64,000 nt of DNA from Nitrosopumilus sp. (GCF_025698945.1 NZ_JAILWM010000003.1:124001-188000); one strand, 5' to 3'; positions 35,474 to 44,628 are shown, counted from the stretch's first letter. Notes: generated by a model not told the origin, from the sequence alone. Program-made: numbers and translations.

Positions 35474-35866
35474 TCAAATAATACTTTCATCATAATCTAT
35501 GACTCTGCTATTTCTTAAAAGACTAGACGAACGTACAAACACTGCTTTGACTGTTTTACAATCTTGCTGACAAACTTCCTCCAACGAGATACTAGGATAT
35601 TTTTTTTCATTTTTTGAAAAAATAATTTTAATCAATGGTAATAATGCTGCTCTTCCTCCATAAGCTGTTTTTTTATTAATGAACCAAAACATTTCCAAAG
35701 CAGTCTCATCTAAGATCTCTTCTCTGATCTTTTCTCCAAACTCTGAATGATGACCTATCATTGTAATTTTACCTCTAGAAAAATAATTTACAATTTTTGC
35801 AAATTTTACACATAGGTAGCATTGATTATCAAAAAGAACAATTGGAACACTTTGTCTTATTTCCAT
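35474..35866 (-). CDS. DCC-family (DUF393) thiol-disulfide protein
   Basis: 130-residue protein of the DUF393 family. The hallmark near the N terminus is VLFDNQCYLCVKFAKIV, an acidic residue followed by a CxxC pair in a thioredoxin-like context. FWFINKKTAYGGRAALLPL in the middle is also typical. Predicted to do redox or metal chemistry; partners are unknown. The expected C-terminal region is somewhat shortened. Neighbours do not clarify the role. Confidence 0.75.
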   Translation of the reverse strand: MEIRQSVPIVLFDNQCYLCVKFAKIVNYFSRGKITMIGHHSEFGEKIREEILDETALEMFWFINKKTAYGGRAALLPLIKIIFSKNEKKYPSISLEEVCQQDCKTVKAVFVRSSSLLRNSRVIDYDESII

Positions 35867-35939
35867 AATATGATCAATCTCAGATCACCTTAATATTTTC
35901 AAGTAGATTTTTATTCAATTTACCAAGATAACGAACGAG

Positions 35940-37607
35940 ATGCGGCTTAATTACTATGATATCAAAAAGCATGTGCTTAGAGCCAGAAAATTAGTAATAA
36001 AGGGCACAAATACTGCAGGATCTGGACATCCTGGTGGATCTTTTTCAATGGCTGAAATCTTGGGATGCCTATTTGTAAAGTATCTCAAATTTGATCCTAA
36101 AAATCCACAATGGGAAGATCGAGACCGATTGGTGTTGTCAAAAGGCCATGCAGCACCTGGACTATTCTCAAACATGGCAGTTGCAGGATATTTTCCTGAA
36201 TCCGAAATAGAAACATTGAGAAAGTTTGGCAGTAAATTGCAAGGTCATCCTGATTTGAAATGTCCTGGCGTAGAATTTTGTGGGGGCTCACTAGGCACTG
36301 GATTGTCCTATTCTATTGGAATTGCACTTGCTGGAAAGATTGACTCAAAAAATTATCATGTTTACACAATAATTGGAGATGGTGAATCTGATGAAGGACA
36401 AATTTGGGAAGCTGCAATGACTGCTGCAAAATACAAAGTGGATAACCTAACCGTTTTTCTTGACAGAAATTTTATCCAGCAGGATTCTTACACTGAAAAA
36501 ATTATGCCACTTGATGAAAGATTGGAAGGCGATGATCTCTCTGAAATGTGGAAAGATGCCTCCAGATGGAAGACTGGTGATAAGTGGAGATCATTTGGAT
36601 GGAATGTAATTGAAATTGATGGACATAGAATAGAACAAATTGATGCAGCAATTGCAAAAGCAAATGCAACTAAAGGAGTTCCAACTATGATCATTTCTAG
36701 AACAATCAAAGGAAAAGCAGTAGAACACATGGAGGATAATCCTCAATGGCATGGAAAAGCACCTGATTCCGATGTTGTTCCGATAATTAATCTTGAATTG
36801 GATTCTCAATTTATGATTGCCCCATCAATTATTGCTGGAGATATGACCAATCTTGAAAACGAGATCAAGAGATGTGTTTCAGGCAGAGCTGATTACATTC
36901 ATCTTGATGTTATGGATGGCCAATTTGTTCCAAACAAAACATTTGATCATAATAAAATTAAAGAATTAAGACCATTAACCGTAATTCCTTTTGATTCACA
37001 TCTAATGATTAACGAACCAGTAAAACATGTTAAAGATTACATTGATGCTGGAAGTGATATTATTACTGTTCATGCTGAAGTAACTGATGAATCTAGTTTT
37101 GGAGAAATTTCTGATTTACTAAAACAAAATGGCGTTGGTGTTGGATTTGCAATAAATCCTGAAACTGAATTGCCAGAGTGGTTCTACAAATTTATTCCAT
37201 ATTTAGATCAACTGATTGTAATGTCAGTAGTTCCTGGCAAATCTGGTCAGAAATACATTGAGGAAACTCATACAAAGATGGCTAGACTAAATTCAATTCT
37301 CAAAGAGAATAATTTTTCAGGTTATATCGAGGCTGATGGTGGCGTGAATCTTGAAAATATAGGCTCAATTTTTGCTGATGGTGCAAGAGCTTTTGTTGGT
37401 GGGGGCGCAATTGTTGGCCAATCTGATGTCAGAGCTGCAATTAGGGACTTTAGATCTGAAGTTCTAAAATCAAGAAGAAGAATCCTGCTTGATAAAGCAA
37501 ATGAGTTAGGTGGAGAAGAATTGGTAAACAAATGGATTGAATTGCATGTTGTTGGTGAAAAGAAAGATCAAATTAGAAAAATTGCAGAGGAGGCCAAATA
37601 CATTTGA
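35940..37607 (+). CDS. Transketolase N-half fused to ribulose-phosphate 3-epimerase
   Basis: A 555-residue two-enzyme fusion. Residues ~1-285 are the thiamine diphosphate-binding half of transketolase: SGHPGGSFSMAEIL (~26), LVLSKGHAAPGL, and the TPP motif from GDGESDEG (~146). Residues ~292-515 are a full ribulose-5-phosphate 3-epimerase: MIAPSIIAGD, HLDVMDG (His321, Asp323), DSHLMI (His354) and EADGGV (Asp466). The last ~40 residues are an unassigned charged tail. There is no frameshift. The partner transketolase half overlaps by 4 nt, and transaldolase follows. All are enzymes of the non-oxidative pentose phosphate pathway. Confidence 0.93.
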   Translation: MRLNYYDIKKHVLRARKLVIKGTNTAGSGHPGGSFSMAEILGCLFVKYLKFDPKNPQWEDRDRLVLSKGHAAPGLFSNMAVAGYFPESEIETLRKFGSKLQGHPDLKCPGVEFCGGSLGTGLSYSIGIALAGKIDSKNYHVYTIIGDGESDEGQIWEAAMTAAKYKVDNLTVFLDRNFIQQDSYTEKIMPLDERLEGDDLSEMWKDASRWKTGDKWRSFGWNVIEIDGHRIEQIDAAIAKANATKGVPTMIISRTIKGKAVEHMEDNPQWHGKAPDSDVVPIINLELDSQFMIAPSIIAGDMTNLENEIKRCVSGRADYIHLDVMDGQFVPNKTFDHNKIKELRPLTVIPFDSHLMINEPVKHVKDYIDAGSDIITVHAEVTDESSFGEISDLLKQNGVGVGFAINPETELPEWFYKFIPYLDQLIVMSVVPGKSGQKYIEETHTKMARLNSILKENNFSGYIEADGGVNLENIGSIFADGARAFVGGGAIVGQSDVRAAIRDFRSEVLKSRRRILLDKANELGGEELVNKWIELHVVGEKKDQIRKIAEEAKYI

Positions 37608-38578
37608 ATGAACCAATACTGACTGATATGCGTTCAGAGTATTCCAAATCTCTGATTCAAGCTGGAAAAGATAACCCTAATGTCGTAGTTTTGGGTGCTG
37701 ATACTACTGATTCACTAAAGACATCCAGTTTTGAAAAAGAATTTCCAAATAGATTCTTTAATGTTGGAATTGCAGAAGCAAACCTTGTTACTACTTCAGC
37801 TGGATTAGCAGCATCAGGAAAAATTTCATTTGCCAGTACTTATGCTATATTCTTACCTGGAAGAGCAGTTGATCAGATAAGAAATAACATTGCATATCCT
37901 TCACCACCTGGAAAAAAAGGTCTTAATGTAAAATTAGTAGTATCTCATGGAGGATTATCAGTAGGACCTGATGGCGGCTCACACCAACAAATTGAAGATA
38001 TTGCTATTATGAGGGTAATTCCTAATTTTAGAGTCTTTATTCCAGCTGATACTGTTGCAGTTTCTAAATTAACTCAATTAATGGCAAGAGAGTATGGTCC
38101 ATTTTACATGAGAATGGCAAGATCAAAAACTCCACTAGTTCATTCAGAAAATCAAGAATTTCAGACAGGTAAAGCAATTACACTAAGGGATGGCTCGGAT
38201 TGTACAATTGCGGCATGTGGAATTACTGTAAGGATGGCATTAGAGGCAGCTGAGACATTACAAAAAGAAGGAATTTCTTGTAGGGTGTTGGATATGTTTT
38301 CAATAAAACCAATTGATAATCAACTACTAGAAAAGGCTGCAAGAGAAACAGGCTCTATAGTTACCACTGAAGAGCATAATATTTTTGGTGGAATGGGCTC
38401 AGCGGTAGCAGAATCTGTTTCTGAATCTTATCCAGTCCCAATCAAAAGAATTGGCGCACAAGATATGTTTGGAGAATCAGCACGAGATGATGAAATTCCA
38501 CTACTCTTAGAAAAACACGGAATAACATCTTTTAATATAGCAAAACAAGTCAAAGAAATTAGGAGCAAAAAGTTATGA
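37604..38578 (+). CDS. Transketolase C-terminal subunit
   Basis: Pyrimidine-binding and C-terminal domains of split transketolase, 324 residues. VGIAEANLVTTSAGLAASGK (~52-72) contains the conserved Glu that activates thiamine; then VVSHGGLSVGPDGGSHQ and the C-terminal TTEEHNIFGGMGSAVAE. It must pair with the fusion protein encoded just upstream (ATGA overlap) to form active transketolase. It overlaps transaldolase by 4 nt, so the operon is translationally coupled throughout. Confidence 0.94.
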   Translation: MNEPILTDMRSEYSKSLIQAGKDNPNVVVLGADTTDSLKTSSFEKEFPNRFFNVGIAEANLVTTSAGLAASGKISFASTYAIFLPGRAVDQIRNNIAYPSPPGKKGLNVKLVVSHGGLSVGPDGGSHQQIEDIAIMRVIPNFRVFIPADTVAVSKLTQLMAREYGPFYMRMARSKTPLVHSENQEFQTGKAITLRDGSDCTIAACGITVRMALEAAETLQKEGISCRVLDMFSIKPIDNQLLEKAARETGSIVTTEEHNIFGGMGSAVAESVSESYPVPIKRIGAQDMFGESARDDEIPLLLEKHGITSFNIAKQVKEIRSKKL

Positions 38579-39240
38579 AGATATTTCTTGATACTGCTAA
38601 TCTTGAATCTATAAAAAAATTCAATGACATGGGTTTGCTTGATGGCATTACTACAAACCCCTCATTAATGTCAAAAGAAGGCGGTAATCCTAAAGATGCT
38701 ATGGAAGAGATTACAAAAATTATCAAAGGAGATGTAAGCTTAGAAGTTGTAAGCACTGAATATTCTGGAATGATGGAAGAAGGAAAACGATTACGTGAGT
38801 ATGGTGATAATGTTGTAGTTAAAGTTCCAATGACTCCTGATGGCCTAAAAGCTTGTAAATCATTATCATCTGAAGGAATTCCTGTAAATGTTACTTTGAT
38901 TTTTTCTCCCAACCAAGCTTTACTTGCTGCAAAATCTGGCGCAAAATATGTTAGTCCATTTATTGGAAGGCTAGATGATGTAGGACAAGATGGAATGAAT
39001 CTAATAAAAGAGATTAAAGAAATTTTCTCCAATTATGATTTTAAAACACAAATTCTTGTTGCAAGTGTTCGTCATCCAATTCATGTAGTTGATGCAGCTA
39101 AAATTGGTGCAGATGTAGTGACACTACCTCCTGCTGTACTAGACAAAATGCTTCAGCACCCATTAACTAAAATTGGATTGGATAATTTCCTAGCAGACTG
39201 GGAAAAACTCAAAGCTGGAAATCCAGATGTCAAAATCTAA
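38575..39240 (+). CDS. Transaldolase (TalC/FsaA type)
   Basis: 221-residue TIM-barrel aldolase starting MKIFLDTANLESIKKF. Schiff-base region VVVKVPMTPDGLKACKSL carries the Lys (~residue 84), and SPFIGRLDDVGQDG and VASVRHPIHV are typical of the small transaldolase / fructose-6-phosphate aldolase subfamily. In this operon it should interconvert sedoheptulose 7-phosphate plus glyceraldehyde 3-phosphate with erythrose 4-phosphate plus fructose 6-phosphate. Last gene of the pentose phosphate operon. Confidence 0.92.
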   Translation: MKIFLDTANLESIKKFNDMGLLDGITTNPSLMSKEGGNPKDAMEEITKIIKGDVSLEVVSTEYSGMMEEGKRLREYGDNVVVKVPMTPDGLKACKSLSSEGIPVNVTLIFSPNQALLAAKSGAKYVSPFIGRLDDVGQDGMNLIKEIKEIFSNYDFKTQILVASVRHPIHVVDAAKIGADVVTLPPAVLDKMLQHPLTKIGLDNFLADWEKLKAGNPDVKI

Positions 39241-39290
39241 AAGCGCACTATGCACTAGAAGAAAAATCTAAAAATGAAAATTATAGGTTT

Positions 39291-39563
39291 TTAATCTGAA
39301 CCTTTGTTCTTGCTTTTTCTTGAACCGGTTCCTCTACCTGTTATTCTGGTCATTCCTTCTGTAGAAGGTCTTGGTTTTGGATCAGGTTCATCTCCTAGTC
39401 TTCTTGAACCAGTACCCCTACCTGTGTGAACCATTCTATTTGAGGCAGCTTTTTTCCTTGCTTCTTGAATTTTTCTAAATTCGTCACCAGACCATTTTGT
39501 TGGATCATCATCAACTTCAATAGTTCCAGTGCCTCTTCCGGTTCGAATTCTAATTTTACCCAT
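39291..39563 (-). CDS. TGRGTG-repeat basic protein of unknown function
   Basis: 90-residue Arg/Lys/Gly-rich protein with three copies of a TGRGTG motif: RTGRGTGTIEVDDDP near residue 8, HTGRGTGSRRLGDEPDP near 47 and ITGRGTGSRKSK near 75. The repeats are separated by short acidic or helical stretches (SGDEFRKIQEARKKAA). It is presumably disordered, with glycine/arginine motifs able to bind RNA or DNA. I know no family for it. It is convergent with the transaldolase gene, 50 nt away. Confidence 0.7.
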   Translation of the reverse strand: MGKIRIRTGRGTGTIEVDDDPTKWSGDEFRKIQEARKKAASNRMVHTGRGTGSRRLGDEPDPKPRPSTEGMTRITGRGTGSRKSKNKGSD

Positions 39564-39652
39564 AATTTAGGTTAAATTATCTCGTATTTAATTAAGCTCA
39601 TTTAATTTATCAAATGTGGATCTAACCCGATAATAATTTTGAAAAATAATTT

Positions 39653-40678
39653 TTAATTATTAATCCATCCCAATTTTTTAAAATATGCAAACATCAGGAT
39701 AGCTGGAATAGCTGATGCTAAAATTATTATGATTAGCGTTGTATATGGACCCAAAAACACTGGGCTTTCACTTGTGATCCCCCCAGGTAGATGAATGTTC
39801 ATTCCATAAAATGTTCCTATAACCGTTGATGGAATTGCTAATGTAAAGATAATTGTTAATACTGCAAGAACTTTGTTTGTTTTTTCAGTACTTAACACAA
39901 AATCAGTATCTTTGTAAATTTCCATAGTTTCCCTTGATTCTTCTAATGTTTCAATGACTTTGTCTATGTGGTCAATTACATCATCATAAAACAATGTGAG
40001 TTCATCATCTTCGGTATCAGAAAATCCTTTGATATTTTTTGCAATCTCCAATACAAATTTCTTTAATGGATTAGCTATTCTTCTTAATCTATTGATTTCT
40101 CTTCTTTGTAATGCAATACTTCTAGCAACCGGTTTTGTTTCATCAAATACTCTGTCTTCTAGTTCATCTAAATTAGCAATTATTTTTCTGGATGTGTGTA
40201 AAAGATCATCTACTAGCACGTCTATGATTTCATGAAGTAGTAGTCCTGATGATTTTTCCAATAGTTTTTCTTTTCTTTGTTGATCTGAGTCAGATTTACA
40301 AACATTTACCAAATCCACTAATGGTTTTAGATCTCCTTGGTGAACTGTAACTAGAAAACCTTTTCCTACAAAAAGGGATAATTGGCTATTTTTGGACTCT
40401 CCCACTTTTCCAGATAGTGGTGGGAAATGTAAAATTACAAAGAAATGATTATCATATCTATCCAATTTTGGTAATTCAAATTTAGTCATACAGTCTTCAA
40501 TGTTTAATGAATTGAAATTATATTTTTCAGCTAATTTTTCGACTTCCTCTCTGTCAGGATTCTGCAAATCTATCCAAACAAATTCTTTACCTTGAATGGT
40601 CTCCATTTTACTCTCAACAATTATTTCAGATGGTTTCCTACTGGAACGTAATCTGTTTGTGATGAATCCTTTTCTCAA
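39653..40678 (-). CDS. CorA-like divalent metal transporter
   Basis: CorA family Mg2+/Co2+ channel, 341 residues. A long cytosolic N-terminal domain with helices ends in two membrane helices at about 275-297 and 310-332. The selectivity motif YGMN follows the first membrane helix (FYGMNIHLPGG, ~297), as in all CorA channels. The C terminus is short and basic (KKLGWINN). Homopentamer expected. A TTTAAA element about 25-30 nt upstream of the start on the minus strand is a plausible TATA box. Confidence 0.92.
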   Translation of the reverse strand: MRKGFITNRLRSSRKPSEIIVESKMETIQGKEFVWIDLQNPDREEVEKLAEKYNFNSLNIEDCMTKFELPKLDRYDNHFFVILHFPPLSGKVGESKNSQLSLFVGKGFLVTVHQGDLKPLVDLVNVCKSDSDQQRKEKLLEKSSGLLLHEIIDVLVDDLLHTSRKIIANLDELEDRVFDETKPVARSIALQRREINRLRRIANPLKKFVLEIAKNIKGFSDTEDDELTLFYDDVIDHIDKVIETLEESRETMEIYKDTDFVLSTEKTNKVLAVLTIIFTLAIPSTVIGTFYGMNIHLPGGITSESPVFLGPYTTLIIIILASAIPAILMFAYFKKLGWINN

Positions 40679-40775
40679 GTTGAAAAATACCCTAATTTAA
40701 CAAATTTAAAGCGATCGATAATTTTTGAATTGAAATTATATTTACATTTAATCTAAAATATGAAATATCTTGAGG

Positions 40776-40856
40776 CTAATGCCAAGGAAGTAAATAATTC
40801 ATACCAACCCATGTGAGTCCAATTGCTATTGCCATGGCAACCCACCATAATCGCAT
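40776..40856 (-). CDS. Possible 26-residue single-helix membrane protein
   Basis: Short frame ATG to TAG: basic start MRLWW, a hydrophobic helix with GLTWVGMN in it, and a short LLPWH tail. The Trp-rich ends look like a membrane interface. It lies in the gap between corA and tRNA-His. Its composition is unlike random AT-rich translation, but at this length coding cannot be shown from one sequence. Confidence 0.4.
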   Translation of the reverse strand: MRLWWVAMAIAIGLTWVGMNYLLPWH

Positions 40857-40949
40857 AATATTATTTCCAACTAGTCAATAATAAATCTACAGTATAATTC
40901 TCAGCAGAACTCAAAGATTATTACAGGATTAATTAGTTATCTTTCTCGT

Positions 40950-41022
40950 GGCCCTTGTAGTATAGTGGTTAGTATAGAGGATTGTGGATCCTCGGACAGG
41001 AGTTCGATTCCCCTCAGGGGCC
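40950..41022 (+). tRNA. tRNA-His (GUG)
   Basis: Acceptor GCCCTTG pairs with CAGGGGC. The extra G at -1 (40950) opposite C73 (41022) is the tRNA-His identity element and is encoded here. The anticodon loop TTGTGGA gives GTG. The T loop is TTCGATT. The 3' CCA is not encoded, and no intron is seen. Confidence 0.94.
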
Positions 41023-41101
41023 CTCTTTCATTTAAACTCTTTACATTAATTAAAGCAGGATCTTTAATAGTCTAGAAACAAAGTTACTTTAGGTTTCTTA
41101 T

Positions 41102-43267
41102 TTGAAAGTAGCTCTAATCTACAATGAAACACAAATTGATCCAAATGATGTAATCAATGTCTTTGGAATGACTACCAAAGAACATTATAGCTCAAAAGCA
41201 GTTGAAAGAGTTGCAAGAGCTTTAGAAAAAGGAGGTCACACTGTAAAAGTTATTGAAGGAGACATCCATCTTGCTGATGAATTAAAAGAATTCATGCCAA
41301 AAGTAGTTGCAGGTGAAACACCTGGAATGGTTTTCAATATGGCGTATGGTATTCAGGGACAAAATAGGTACACACATGTACCTGCAATGATGGAGATGCT
41401 TGGAATTCCATACATAGGTTCTGGACCAGCTGGTCACGCAATTGTTCAAGATAAAGTAATGACAAAAATAATTTTACAGAAAAATAATATTCCAACTCCT
41501 GGCTTTTGGGTATTTCGAACACCTGAAGACATTCATGATGATTTAGTTTTTCCTGTGATTGTAAAACCAAAACTGGAATCTACTTCTATGGGGATGGAAG
41601 TTGTAGATAATTGGGATGATCTTAGGAAAGCAGTTAAAGTCCAGATTGAAAAATTCCAACAAGATATACTTGTAGAACAGTTCATTTCAGGAAGGGAATT
41701 TGCAGTAGGAGTATTAGGTAATAATCCTAACATAGACATTCTTCCAATTGTTGAAATTAATCTTGATACTCCAGATCAAATTCAAACGATTTCGGATAAA
41801 AAGAAAGCGGGCGGTGTTGACAAAACATGTCCTGCTAAATTATCTAAAGAAAAAACTGAGGAGATGAGACAAATGTGTATAAAGGCATTTGCGTCTTTGG
41901 GGCTAAATGATTACAGTAGAGTGGATTTTAGAATGGATAAAGATGAAAATCTCTACATTCTTGAATTGAACTCTATGGCAAGTTTAGGTAAAGGCGGTTC
42001 ATTATTTTATGCTGCTAAAACTGCTGGTTATACCTATGAATCACTTATCAATAAAATATTAGACATTGCAGTGATTAGATACTTTGGAACTTCTATTCAT
42101 CATCATGAAAATGAAGTTGATCTCACCCAACCATTACGCGTAGTAGCTAGAACATATCTGCGTGGACATCTACATACTCTAAAAGAAACATTAAGAGATT
42201 TTGTAAATCTCAACACACATGTATACAATTTAGAAAATGTAAATCAATTAGGAGCAATTATTTCTAAGAGATTAAAACATCTTGGATTCACTGAGCATAT
42301 TCATCGACAGCCAGATGTAGGAAATTTCCATTATTTTAAAAATCATCCAGAATCAGAAAATGACATTTTGATTGTCTCTCATCTTGATACACATTATGGT
42401 CCCGATGATTTAGTCAGTTATTATGAAGATGATGATAGAATTGTTGGTTCAGGTATAGCTGAAAGTAAAGGTGGACTTGCTGTAATGTTGGGTGCACTTC
42501 ACGCCTTACGCTATGCAAAAAAACTCAAAAAAGTCAGATGTGCAATATTGCTTACCACTGATGATAGTTTAGGGGGAAGATACAGTAAGAGATTTGTTAA
42601 AGAATACTCTAAAAAATCACATTACATAGTAGGATTAAAATCTGCTAGTATTGATGGTGGAATAATTACAACTTGTTATGGTAGAAGTGATTACAACATT
42701 AGATTCACCACAGCTTCTGAACAATTAACTTCAGATATTCATGGAATTATACCAGTTCTAGCAAAAAAATTATCTGTAATTGAAAAACTTTCTAAGGATG
42801 AAAAAGATTATCGATTAAGAACTACCTCTGTTGTTGCTCAAGGATCTCATGGTCAAACACCCAACTATGCATCACTATCATTAACTTGTAGTTACAAAAC
42901 TGAAAAATTGGGTACATTACTTGATACTAAAATTAACACTATTATGAAAAAAAAAGAAACTGGTATCAAACTAGACGTATCAATCAATAAGATACAAACA
43001 AGACCCCCAGTAATAGAAGAAGAATCTGATACGAAATTCTATGAATTAGTTGAGGATCTTGCTAAAAAACATGAAATAAAAATCAAAAAACACTCTCAAA
43101 TAATATCATCTGATATCAGTAATGTTCCATCGAAACTTCCAGCTCTTGATGGGTTTGGACCAATTGGCCACAAATATCGTTCCCCTAAAGAATACATTGT
43201 TCATGATAGTGTGGTAGAAAGATCAGCATTACTAGCCTCTGTAATTTACAAATGTGCTGAAAAATAA
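41102..43267 (+). CDS. Ddl-like ATP-grasp ligase fused to a degenerate M20 peptidase domain
   Basis: 721-residue fusion from a TTG start. Residues ~1-325 match D-Ala-D-Ala ligase: PYIGSGPAGHAIVQDKVMTK, VIVKPKLESTSMGMEV, VEQFISGREFAVGVLG, GGVDKTCPAKL and the metal/ATP site RVDFRMD...ELNSMASL. Residues ~350-721 follow the M20 peptidase layout (SHLDTHYGP, GSGIAESKGG, TTDDSLGG, DGFGPIGHKYRSPKEY). There the bridging Asp is Glu454, the Glu-Glu pair is Asp488-Ser489 and the C-terminal metal His is Arg693. The ligase half therefore looks functional and the peptidase half does not. Archaea of this type lack peptidoglycan, so the substrate is another amino acid or peptide. Confidence 0.88.
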   Translation: MKVALIYNETQIDPNDVINVFGMTTKEHYSSKAVERVARALEKGGHTVKVIEGDIHLADELKEFMPKVVAGETPGMVFNMAYGIQGQNRYTHVPAMMEMLGIPYIGSGPAGHAIVQDKVMTKIILQKNNIPTPGFWVFRTPEDIHDDLVFPVIVKPKLESTSMGMEVVDNWDDLRKAVKVQIEKFQQDILVEQFISGREFAVGVLGNNPNIDILPIVEINLDTPDQIQTISDKKKAGGVDKTCPAKLSKEKTEEMRQMCIKAFASLGLNDYSRVDFRMDKDENLYILELNSMASLGKGGSLFYAAKTAGYTYESLINKILDIAVIRYFGTSIHHHENEVDLTQPLRVVARTYLRGHLHTLKETLRDFVNLNTHVYNLENVNQLGAIISKRLKHLGFTEHIHRQPDVGNFHYFKNHPESENDILIVSHLDTHYGPDDLVSYYEDDDRIVGSGIAESKGGLAVMLGALHALRYAKKLKKVRCAILLTTDDSLGGRYSKRFVKEYSKKSHYIVGLKSASIDGGIITTCYGRSDYNIRFTTASEQLTSDIHGIIPVLAKKLSVIEKLSKDEKDYRLRTTSVVAQGSHGQTPNYASLSLTCSYKTEKLGTLLDTKINTIMKKKETGIKLDVSINKIQTRPPVIEEESDTKFYELVEDLAKKHEIKIKKHSQIISSDISNVPSKLPALDGFGPIGHKYRSPKEYIVHDSVVERSALLASVIYKCAEK

Positions 43268-43284
43268 TTTCTGTTCTCTAATTC

Positions 43285-43941
43285 TTATTCAAAATGTCTA
43301 GAAAATAATGCTTTAGCAGTAGTTGCTGCTCTGGAAAATCTATTTTCAACCTCTTCCCAATTTACTACATTCCACCACGCAGAAATGTAATCTGGTCTTT
43401 TATTTTCATATTTTAGATAGTATGCATGCTCCCATACATCTAATCCTAACAGTGGTACTACACCGTCCACAATTGGACTATCTTGATTTGCAGTTGTCCT
43501 GAATTGAATTTTTTTAGATTTTGGTTCGTAGACAAGCCATCCCCAACCACTTCCTTGAATTACTGCAGTATCTGCTGAGAACTTTTTCTTGAAATCATCA
43601 AAACTCCCAAAAACTTTGTTAATCTCATCTTTTAGGACCCCCACTGGTTCTCCACCCCCATTTGGTTTCATACTTGACCAAAATAATTCATGATTGTTAT
43701 AACCTCCTCCATGAAAATTAAAACGATCTCTGATTTCAGGTTTTATTTGATCAAGATCTGATAATAAAATTAGCAATCCTTTATTTTGATTATCTTCTGA
43801 CATTTCATCCCATACATCATTTAACCCATTTGTATAAGCTTGGTGATGTTTTGAATGATGAATCTCCATTGTCTGTGCATCAATATGTGGTTCTAATGCA
43901 TCATATTCATAAGATAATTCGGGTAATTGAAATTCTGACAT
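43285..43941 (-). CDS. sodA: Superoxide dismutase (Fe/Mn)
   Basis: 218-residue Fe/Mn-type SOD. Metal ligands are in the usual places: the first His of MEIHHSKHHQAY (His28), the His of GGGYNNHELFW, and Asp and His of GLDVWEHAYYLKY. GSGWGWLVY is also characteristic. Dismutates superoxide formed by aerobic respiration. Whether Fe or Mn is used cannot be told. It is convergent with the Ddl fusion gene and divergent from the FMN-binding protein gene. Confidence 0.95.
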   Translation of the reverse strand: MSEFQLPELSYEYDALEPHIDAQTMEIHHSKHHQAYTNGLNDVWDEMSEDNQNKGLLILLSDLDQIKPEIRDRFNFHGGGYNNHELFWSSMKPNGGGEPVGVLKDEINKVFGSFDDFKKKFSADTAVIQGSGWGWLVYEPKSKKIQFRTTANQDSPIVDGVVPLLGLDVWEHAYYLKYENKRPDYISAWWNVVNWEEVENRFSRAATTAKALFSRHFE

Positions 43942-44054
43942 GCTACTAATTAGGATTCTATACTATTAAACAATTATTCTAGTATTCAAAAATCTAAATA
44001 TCATTTTTGAAATTCAAATTATCTCTTTAATAGAAATTATCTCAATTCAGAGGT

Positions 44055-44522
44055 ATGGTAAAAATTCCAGATAGCATTAAAAAATTTATTGATGAACAAG
44101 GAATTTTTGTTGTAGGGACAGTTGGTGGGACCAAATTTCCAAATGTCTCACCTAGGATATTCTTCAGAGTTGATGAGGATGCAATTTATTGGATTGATTT
44201 TTTCAAGCATAAATCCTACAAGAATATTCAGGTAAATCCTTGGATTACAGTTTCAGTTTTTAATAAGGATAATTTAGAGGGATATCAGTTTAGAGGAGTT
44301 GTAAGTTATATTACTGATGAGCCTACAAAATCTGAAATTAAAGAGTCTATCTTAAAAGAAATATTGGCAAAAAATTCGTCTCCTAAAGTAAAATCTCTAT
44401 CTGAAAAAGAATATCAATTAGTGCAATTTGAGCCCAAAGTATGTTATTCTTTAAATCCCGAAAAATATTCTGATATGTCTATTGGCTCAGACATTGATGC
44501 TAAATATCTGTTTAAAAATTGA
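44055..44522 (+). CDS. Pyridoxamine 5'-phosphate oxidase-like flavin-binding protein
   Basis: 155-residue split beta-barrel protein. FVVGTVGGTKFPNVSPRIFFRV (~19-40) and the following WIDFFKHKSYKNIQVNPWITVSVFN form the characteristic first strands and the K-S-Y-KN-I contact to FMN or F420 phosphate. The C-terminal VQFEPKVCYSLNP fits the family. Many archaeal members use F420. The substrate is unknown. Likely first of a group of small co-oriented genes. Confidence 0.78.
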   Translation: MVKIPDSIKKFIDEQGIFVVGTVGGTKFPNVSPRIFFRVDEDAIYWIDFFKHKSYKNIQVNPWITVSVFNKDNLEGYQFRGVVSYITDEPTKSEIKESILKEILAKNSSPKVKSLSEKEYQLVQFEPKVCYSLNPEKYSDMSIGSDIDAKYLFKN

Positions 44523-44628
44523 TAACTCTAAATTTTCAGTTAAAATCTACTCAGAAAATATTATTCCAACAGATTCAGAATGTAAAATTAACCACTCACT
44601 TTATTTAAAACAAATTATTAATTTGTTT

